A stretch of DNA of 64,000 nucleotides, from NCBI GenBank assembly GCA_027488905.1, contig JAIYAT010000034.1, positions 186,001-250,000 on the forward strand, written 5' to 3'. This DNA is from Bacteroidota bacterium. Its GTDB lineage: Bacteria > Bacteroidota > Bacteroidia > UKL13-3. Shown here one piece after another: positions 58,698 to 64,000 of this stretch; within the stretch, counting starts at the first letter, position 1; each line of letters starts with the position of its first letter. The notes beneath the pieces were generated by a model that did not search any database, had not been told where the DNA came from, and saw only the letters and a list, made by a program, of their open reading frames with translations. The translations under genes were made by a program, and so were the position numbers.

Positions 58698-60596
58698 ATG
58701 GACCAAAAATTTGTACTCGATTATCATTTCCCATCCTTGCATCCTTACCTTAAACATGTTGCAAATCATGTAAAGTCATTAGATAGCATTTATCTTTCTG
58801 AAAAGAAAAAGGATGTATACCGCGGTTTAACTTACCGAGAAGTAATTAACCAAGCTGATGCTATTTCAGCTTTTTTCTTAGATAAAGGCTACCAAAAAAG
58901 AGATACGGTTGCCCTTATCATCGAGAATTGTCCAGAGTACATCACTTTTGACCAAGGCTTAATGCAGCTAGGTTTAGTTAATGTTTCAATTTATCCTACT
59001 TTGTCAGAATCCGAAATTGAATACATTTTAAATGATTCAGGTGCGAGGGCAATTTTGGTTGGAACACCCTTTTTGCTTAAAAAGATTAACAAGATTAAGC
59101 ACAATTGTCCCAAATTAGAGCAAGTTATTATTGCCTTTAACACAGACAAACGCGACGAAGGTGTTATCACTTACGAAGAAATGATTGCAGCTGGAAGCAA
59201 ACTTTATGCAACTACAAAGTTGGATGTTGATGCTAGACTTGCAACAGTAACAAGAGACGATTTAAGTTGCTTGCTTTATACCTCTGGCACCACTGGTAAA
59301 CCCAAAGGTGCCATGCTAACGCACGACAATTTTTTGAGCGATTTAGAAATGGCGCTTGAATTAATATACATTGTAAACAAAGACTTTGTGTTTCTTTCTT
59401 TTTTACCAATGTGCCATGTATATGAAAGAACTGCGACCTACTATTTGAGCACAGTTGTTGGAACCCAAATAGCCTTTGCTCAAAGCCTCGAAGCACTCAC
59501 CTCAAATATCCAGGAAGTTAAACCTACAGCTATTTTAACAGTTCCAAGGCTGCTAGAAAGAATTGAAGAACGCGTTAGAAAAAATGTTACTTCAAAGGGC
59601 GGTTTGAGCCTAAAGATATTTAATTGGTCTATCAAAATGGGAGAAAAAAGCAGGTTGTTAAGAGAAGCCGGCAAAACTCCAGGACCACTGCTTAGCATGC
59701 AACTTGCTATTGCCGAAAAATTAGTTTTCTCAAAAATCAAAGAAAGACTAGGTGGTAACATGAAAATAATGATTAGTGGTGGCGGCGCAATGCCACAGCA
59801 TGTAGGCGAATTTTTTGGGAATATTGGCGTATTGGTTTGCGAAGGTTATGGCCTCACAGAAACTTCTCCTTTGGTTACTGTTAATGAACCACACAGACAA
59901 GTATTTGGCGCGGTTGGGCGAGTTGGTAGACTCAATGAAGTAGCTATCCAAAATGTAGATACCAAAGAAATTATCACGGTTCAAACTTTTGATAGCTTTG
60001 ACCCAAATTTTGAAAGTGCTGAAGGCGAAATTTTAGTGCGTGGTAGAAACGTAATGAAAGGTTATTGGAACTTACCCCAAGCTACCTCCGAAGCTATTGA
60101 CCCTGATGGTTGGCTTCACACCGGTGACGTTGGCAAATTCTATAAAGGGTATCTAAAAATAACGGATAGAATAAAAAACATGTTAGTGAATTCTTTTGGA
60201 AAGAATATTTATCCAACACCAATAGAAAACACCTATTTGAAATCCAATAAAATTGAACAAATCTTCCTAATCGGAGATAAACAAGAATACCTTACTGCCA
60301 TTGTAGTTCCTTCAAGGGAAGAAATGAAAGAAAAATTTGCCTATACCGATGCCTATTTTGAAGAATCGGATGATTTTATCAGGGAAGAGCAAATTATGAA
60401 ATGGGTGGAGGAAGACATGCATAAGCTAGCCCAAGAACTAGGTAAGTTCGAGCGTGTAAAACATTTTGTGCTAAAACGTAGACCTTTTACACTTGAATCA
60501 GGGGAAATGACTCCAACACAAAAAGTGAAAAGAAAAATAGTAGAACAAAAATATGCCTCAGAAATAAAAGGCATGTACGTAGCCGTTGCAGGTTAG
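58698..60596 (+). CDS. Long-chain fatty acid--CoA ligase (AMP-binding)
   Basis: LLYTSGTTGKPKGAMLTHDN; GYGLTETSPLVTVN; GWLHTGDVGKF. Confidence 0.92.
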   Translation: MDQKFVLDYHFPSLHPYLKHVANHVKSLDSIYLSEKKKDVYRGLTYREVINQADAISAFFLDKGYQKRDTVALIIENCPEYITFDQGLMQLGLVNVSIYPTLSESEIEYILNDSGARAILVGTPFLLKKINKIKHNCPKLEQVIIAFNTDKRDEGVITYEEMIAAGSKLYATTKLDVDARLATVTRDDLSCLLYTSGTTGKPKGAMLTHDNFLSDLEMALELIYIVNKDFVFLSFLPMCHVYERTATYYLSTVVGTQIAFAQSLEALTSNIQEVKPTAILTVPRLLERIEERVRKNVTSKGGLSLKIFNWSIKMGEKSRLLREAGKTPGPLLSMQLAIAEKLVFSKIKERLGGNMKIMISGGGAMPQHVGEFFGNIGVLVCEGYGLTETSPLVTVNEPHRQVFGAVGRVGRLNEVAIQNVDTKEIITVQTFDSFDPNFESAEGEILVRGRNVMKGYWNLPQATSEAIDPDGWLHTGDVGKFYKGYLKITDRIKNMLVNSFGKNIYPTPIENTYLKSNKIEQIFLIGDKQEYLTAIVVPSREEMKEKFAYTDAYFEESDDFIREEQIMKWVEEDMHKLAQELGKFERVKHFVLKRRPFTLESGEMTPTQKVKRKIVEQKYASEIKGMYVAVAG

Positions 60597-62131
60597 TTAT
60601 ATTTAAGTTGCAATCGGGCCAGGGCTTCAAGGGCAGGAATTGCAAATCCTAATCCTTCATATCCTCCCCCAGCAATTTTACTTACCACAACTCCTATAAC
60701 TTTTCCGGTTTCATTAATTAGTGGACCTCCACTATTTCCAGGGTTTATACTTACATCTGTTTGAAGTAGTTTTTTATGATTCAGAACTCTATGGCCACTT
60801 ATAATTCCTCTAGAAACAGTTTGGCCCAAACGCAATGAAGCTGGCGTGCCAATTGCAATAACGGGATCTCCAATTTCAGGGTTACCTTCTAACTCAAATT
60901 CTAAACATGTATAATTTCCTGGTAAAATTTTTATTAATGCTAAATCTGACAAGTTATCATAACGTAAAACAGTAGCTTCAATTCCTGAAGTATCCTTTCC
61001 AACATAAACATATAGTTTGTTTGCTTCATCAATTACATGTTTATTGGTGATAATTAAACCTTCCTTACTAATAAAAAATCCACTACCAAAAGAGCCATCA
61101 TTTGTTTTAATTGTAACTACTCCTTCCATGCATTGCTTAATTAATGATTTCTGATCCGGAAAAGGGGAAAAAACCCGACTTAACTTTGTAATTGAATTAT
61201 TTTTCGCATCCAACATTTTTGCATTTTGATTTCTTATCCAAGAAACAGCAATTTCATCCTTAGTAAGAAGATATGAGGCCAATTGAATTGCCTGATAATA
61301 GACTTCTTTAGGATTGCTATTTTGAGCAATTCCATTCACACAAAATTCAATGTTTTTATCGCTTCCAATAGCTTTTAAATGAAACTGAATTACTAAAGAA
61401 AATGGGCTCATGAAAACATATCCTTTAGCTGCTTTAATGGATTGAATTGAGAACCCAAATTTCAAAACTTTAGGTTCAACAGTTACAATAGGGTCTGGTT
61501 CAGCATTTTTTAATACATCGCCATTTCCATTGTTTCTTCGATTCACAACTAAGAATCCACATTCATCAAATATATCCATTAACATACCTTTTGAACCACT
61601 TGGACTTCCAAAAACAGGGTCGTAAGCCTGCTCTTTACTAACTTGCATGATTTTCTTATCTCCACTTATTCCGATGCATGTATTCTGAGCTATTTCAATA
61701 TGTTGATTTAAAAGAGTTATTTCAGTTTTTAAGCTATCTTTTGAGTTCTTCTTTTGCAACATTTGAGCGTTCAGGTTACTTAAATCCATAGATTCTAATT
61801 CAACTACACTTTTAAAAGCCTTTACCGGCTCAGCATGTAGCTCATCAACTATTAGATTTAATGGAACACTATTCCCTATAAATAAATCTTGCTGATGAAA
61901 GCCTTCCGCCAATAATGAAAGCTTAATCGATTTACCTTTAGGTTTTTTATATACAAAATTGTCTTTCCCTATTACTTTATCTTCATTTAACTCCTTAACC
62001 TCTAGTGAAACAGATAGCTTATTCTGAATTCCTAAGCTCGATTCGCTTTTATTAACTACTTGAGCAATAGAATCTTGAACTGAAAATGAGAGTATTAAGA
62101 AAACTATTGTTTTTAGACTTGATTTATTCAT
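60593..62131 (-). CDS. Exported S1C trypsin-like serine protease with long N-terminal extension
   Basis: GSGFFISKEGLIITNKHVID (His), NLSDLALIKI (Asp), TDVSINPGNSGGPLINETGKVIGVV (Ser); no C-terminal PDZ. Confidence 0.85.
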   Translation of the reverse strand: MNKSSLKTIVFLILSFSVQDSIAQVVNKSESSLGIQNKLSVSLEVKELNEDKVIGKDNFVYKKPKGKSIKLSLLAEGFHQQDLFIGNSVPLNLIVDELHAEPVKAFKSVVELESMDLSNLNAQMLQKKNSKDSLKTEITLLNQHIEIAQNTCIGISGDKKIMQVSKEQAYDPVFGSPSGSKGMLMDIFDECGFLVVNRRNNGNGDVLKNAEPDPIVTVEPKVLKFGFSIQSIKAAKGYVFMSPFSLVIQFHLKAIGSDKNIEFCVNGIAQNSNPKEVYYQAIQLASYLLTKDEIAVSWIRNQNAKMLDAKNNSITKLSRVFSPFPDQKSLIKQCMEGVVTIKTNDGSFGSGFFISKEGLIITNKHVIDEANKLYVYVGKDTSGIEATVLRYDNLSDLALIKILPGNYTCLEFELEGNPEIGDPVIAIGTPASLRLGQTVSRGIISGHRVLNHKKLLQTDVSINPGNSGGPLINETGKVIGVVVSKIAGGGYEGLGFAIPALEALARLQLKYN

Positions 62132-62192
62132 GGCTTTTGAGGGAAATTTTATTTATTTGATAACAAATCACTTCAATTCAAACCAAAATACC

Positions 62193-63752
62193 ATGAAAAA
62201 ACTCCTATGTCTTTCATTTTTATTGATTTCATTCTTTATTTCTGCTCAAGAACTTGATTTTGAGTGGGGTGCAGACATCAAGTTTGCGCAAAATACTGCA
62301 TCTCCAGAAATTATTGGACTATCTGATGAGTTAATTTACATTTTAGGAAGCGATAATCCTAAACATCTTGATGATTTTTATATCGGAACTTTTGATAGAA
62401 ACACCTTCAATCAAAAAAATAGATTTCTGCTTAAACCGCTATTACCCAAAGAAATGGCAGATAATGATTTAGAAGAAGTTTTTATGATTGAAGACAAAAT
62501 TGTAATAATTAGTAGCAACAAAACTGAGGTTGTTGGTAGTATTTTAGATTTGGAAGGGAAGATGGTTAAAGCAAGGATAAATCTTTTGCAAATTGAAAAA
62601 GAAAAGAATGAAAATGGGTATATAATTACTCTTGCTTCTGATAGATCAAAACTAATGATTACTCGTAAAATTGAACCTAAAAAAAAGGAGAATGTCTCAT
62701 ACCAATTTTTGATTTATGATAATCAACTCAAAAAAATTAGCCAATTTAAGCAACTTATGCCCTACAATTCTGAACATTTCACTTTTAAAAATGCCATTTT
62801 AACTAATAATGGAGATGTTTACTTCTCTGGAACAATATTGGTAGACGGGCCCAAAAGAAAATTTGACACCTATAAATCAGGATTTTATTTCCTAAGTACC
62901 GCCTCCACCAAGCCTGAATTAACTGATATTAATTTTAGTACGGATGGTAAAATCTTAAGCTCAGTTAATTTTTCAATTGGCGAAAATGAAATACGCTTAA
63001 CTGGTTTATACACAGATAATAAGAATAGTGAATTCATGCAAGGTATATTTCAACTTACCTTAGATAAAAGCACCTATGCAGTGCTTAGTAAGAATTATGA
63101 ACCATTTATTAAAGGTTTATTTTCAAGAGAGGGTACAAGTGATAAACTAATACCAGGTGTTAACTCTGGCTATGATATTGAGCATATTATTAATGGGAGC
63201 AACGGAGAAAAATATTTAGTGCTTCACAATTCCTTTTCCTATTTCAGATCCGATGAAAGAGGAACAGACAAATACCTTCTTTCACTTGATATTATCGTGG
63301 TAAAATTAGATGCCAACAATAAAATCATTTGGAATGTAATGGTTAATAAAAACCAAACCATGAGAATACCTTACTACGTAAATATGTCAGCTTATGTAGT
63401 TACAATTCCAGTACCTGTCTACCGTAAATTTAAAAAATATGAAGATTTGTTAGACTATTCGATGTTAATTAAAGGAAACGATTTGGTGTTTATTTATAAT
63501 GACCATATTGAAAATCTTAAAACAAAAGGCAATCCCAAAGCCTTTAATAGCCTCAAAAAGTCATATTGTGCTGAGGTAAAACTTGACTTAACAACTGGAA
63601 AGCAAACGAAAAAAAGTGTTTTTAAATCCACTGAAGAAGAGACTTTGATGTTGCCTAAAAATTATTTGCAAATCGCTGAGGACGCAATTATAACTTTTGC
63701 AATAAAAGGAGAACGTTCATATGCAATGGGTAAAATTACCCTTTCAAAATAA
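62193..63752 (+). CDS. Hypothetical exported protein
   Basis: Signal peptide MKKLLCLSFLLISFFISAQ at 62193; ORF track starts upstream at 62130. Confidence 0.6.
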   Translation: MKKLLCLSFLLISFFISAQELDFEWGADIKFAQNTASPEIIGLSDELIYILGSDNPKHLDDFYIGTFDRNTFNQKNRFLLKPLLPKEMADNDLEEVFMIEDKIVIISSNKTEVVGSILDLEGKMVKARINLLQIEKEKNENGYIITLASDRSKLMITRKIEPKKKENVSYQFLIYDNQLKKISQFKQLMPYNSEHFTFKNAILTNNGDVYFSGTILVDGPKRKFDTYKSGFYFLSTASTKPELTDINFSTDGKILSSVNFSIGENEIRLTGLYTDNKNSEFMQGIFQLTLDKSTYAVLSKNYEPFIKGLFSREGTSDKLIPGVNSGYDIEHIINGSNGEKYLVLHNSFSYFRSDERGTDKYLLSLDIIVVKLDANNKIIWNVMVNKNQTMRIPYYVNMSAYVVTIPVPVYRKFKKYEDLLDYSMLIKGNDLVFIYNDHIENLKTKGNPKAFNSLKKSYCAEVKLDLTTGKQTKKSVFKSTEEETLMLPKNYLQIAEDAIITFAIKGERSYAMGKITLSK

Positions 63753-63755
63753 ATA

Positions 63756-64000
63756 CTAATAATTTCTAACCATTTTTACATGCTCAATACCAGCTTCCCA
63801 AAAGTTTTCGCCTTCTGGTTTAAAACCATGCTTGGCATACAAAGGGGCAGCTGTTAATTGGGCATGTAAATATTTTTTCTCGGTTTGATCCGACAATTCA
63901 TTTAGTAAATGTTTTACTAGGCTCGATCCTACTCCGCTATTTCTCGCTTCTTTAAGCACTGCAAACCTTTCTAACTTAAACCCTTTTTCTGTTCTTCGCC
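63756..64000 (-). CDS. GNAT family N-acetyltransferase (5' end beyond window)
   Basis: RRTEKGFKLERFAVLKEARNSGVGSSLVKHLLNEL...LHAQLTAAPLYAKHGFKPEGENFWEAGIEHVKM, open to the window edge. Confidence 0.8.
   Translation of the reverse strand, partial: RRTEKGFKLERFAVLKEARNSGVGSSLVKHLLNELSDQTEKKYLHAQLTAAPLYAKHGFKPEGENFWEAGIEHVKMVRNY

Noticed and set aside
1-64000. CRISPR array, prophage, restriction-modification or toxin-antitoxin cluster
   Set aside because: Scanned for regularly spaced repeats, phage structural genes, methyltransferase/nuclease pairs and TA pairs; none convincing.

Overview
The window reads as ordinary, AT-rich chromosomal DNA from a Bacteroidota organism. It has type IX secretion genes (SprA/Sov, a PorV/PorQ-like protein, cargo with C-terminal sorting tails), menaquinone genes (menD, menB), kynurenine-pathway genes (kynU, kmo, a distant cyclase-family gene), several periplasmic foldases and proteases, and many housekeeping genes (bshA, thiL, ftsH, ruvA, prfA, lpxH, accD, recR, ruvX, def). 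I saw no rRNA, tRNA, CRISPR array, prophage or complete IS element. The observations most worth following up are: (1) a GGTTTGAACC 10-mer, usually embedded in TTCGGTTTGAACCRA, with 10 exact copies by eye, far above base-composition expectation; (2) a solute-uptake cassette (small 2-TM protein, MFS transporter with an extracytoplasmic insertion, porin) next to an orphan IS1 InsA-like zinc-ribbon/HTH protein whose start codon sits on a 19-bp near-perfect inverted repeat, while the porin start codon lies inside another predicted hairpin; (3) a likely terminator embedded antisense in a convergent CDS; (4) a GT2 / degenerate sugar-phosphotransferase fusion; (5) a SulP-STAS-beta-carbonic anhydrase fusion; (6) an orphan 3' remnant of a DUF5686-type gene; (7) an ECF-sigma-like promoter in front of a tiny orphan lipoprotein. 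Family calls come from reading the translations by eye; no database search was run.
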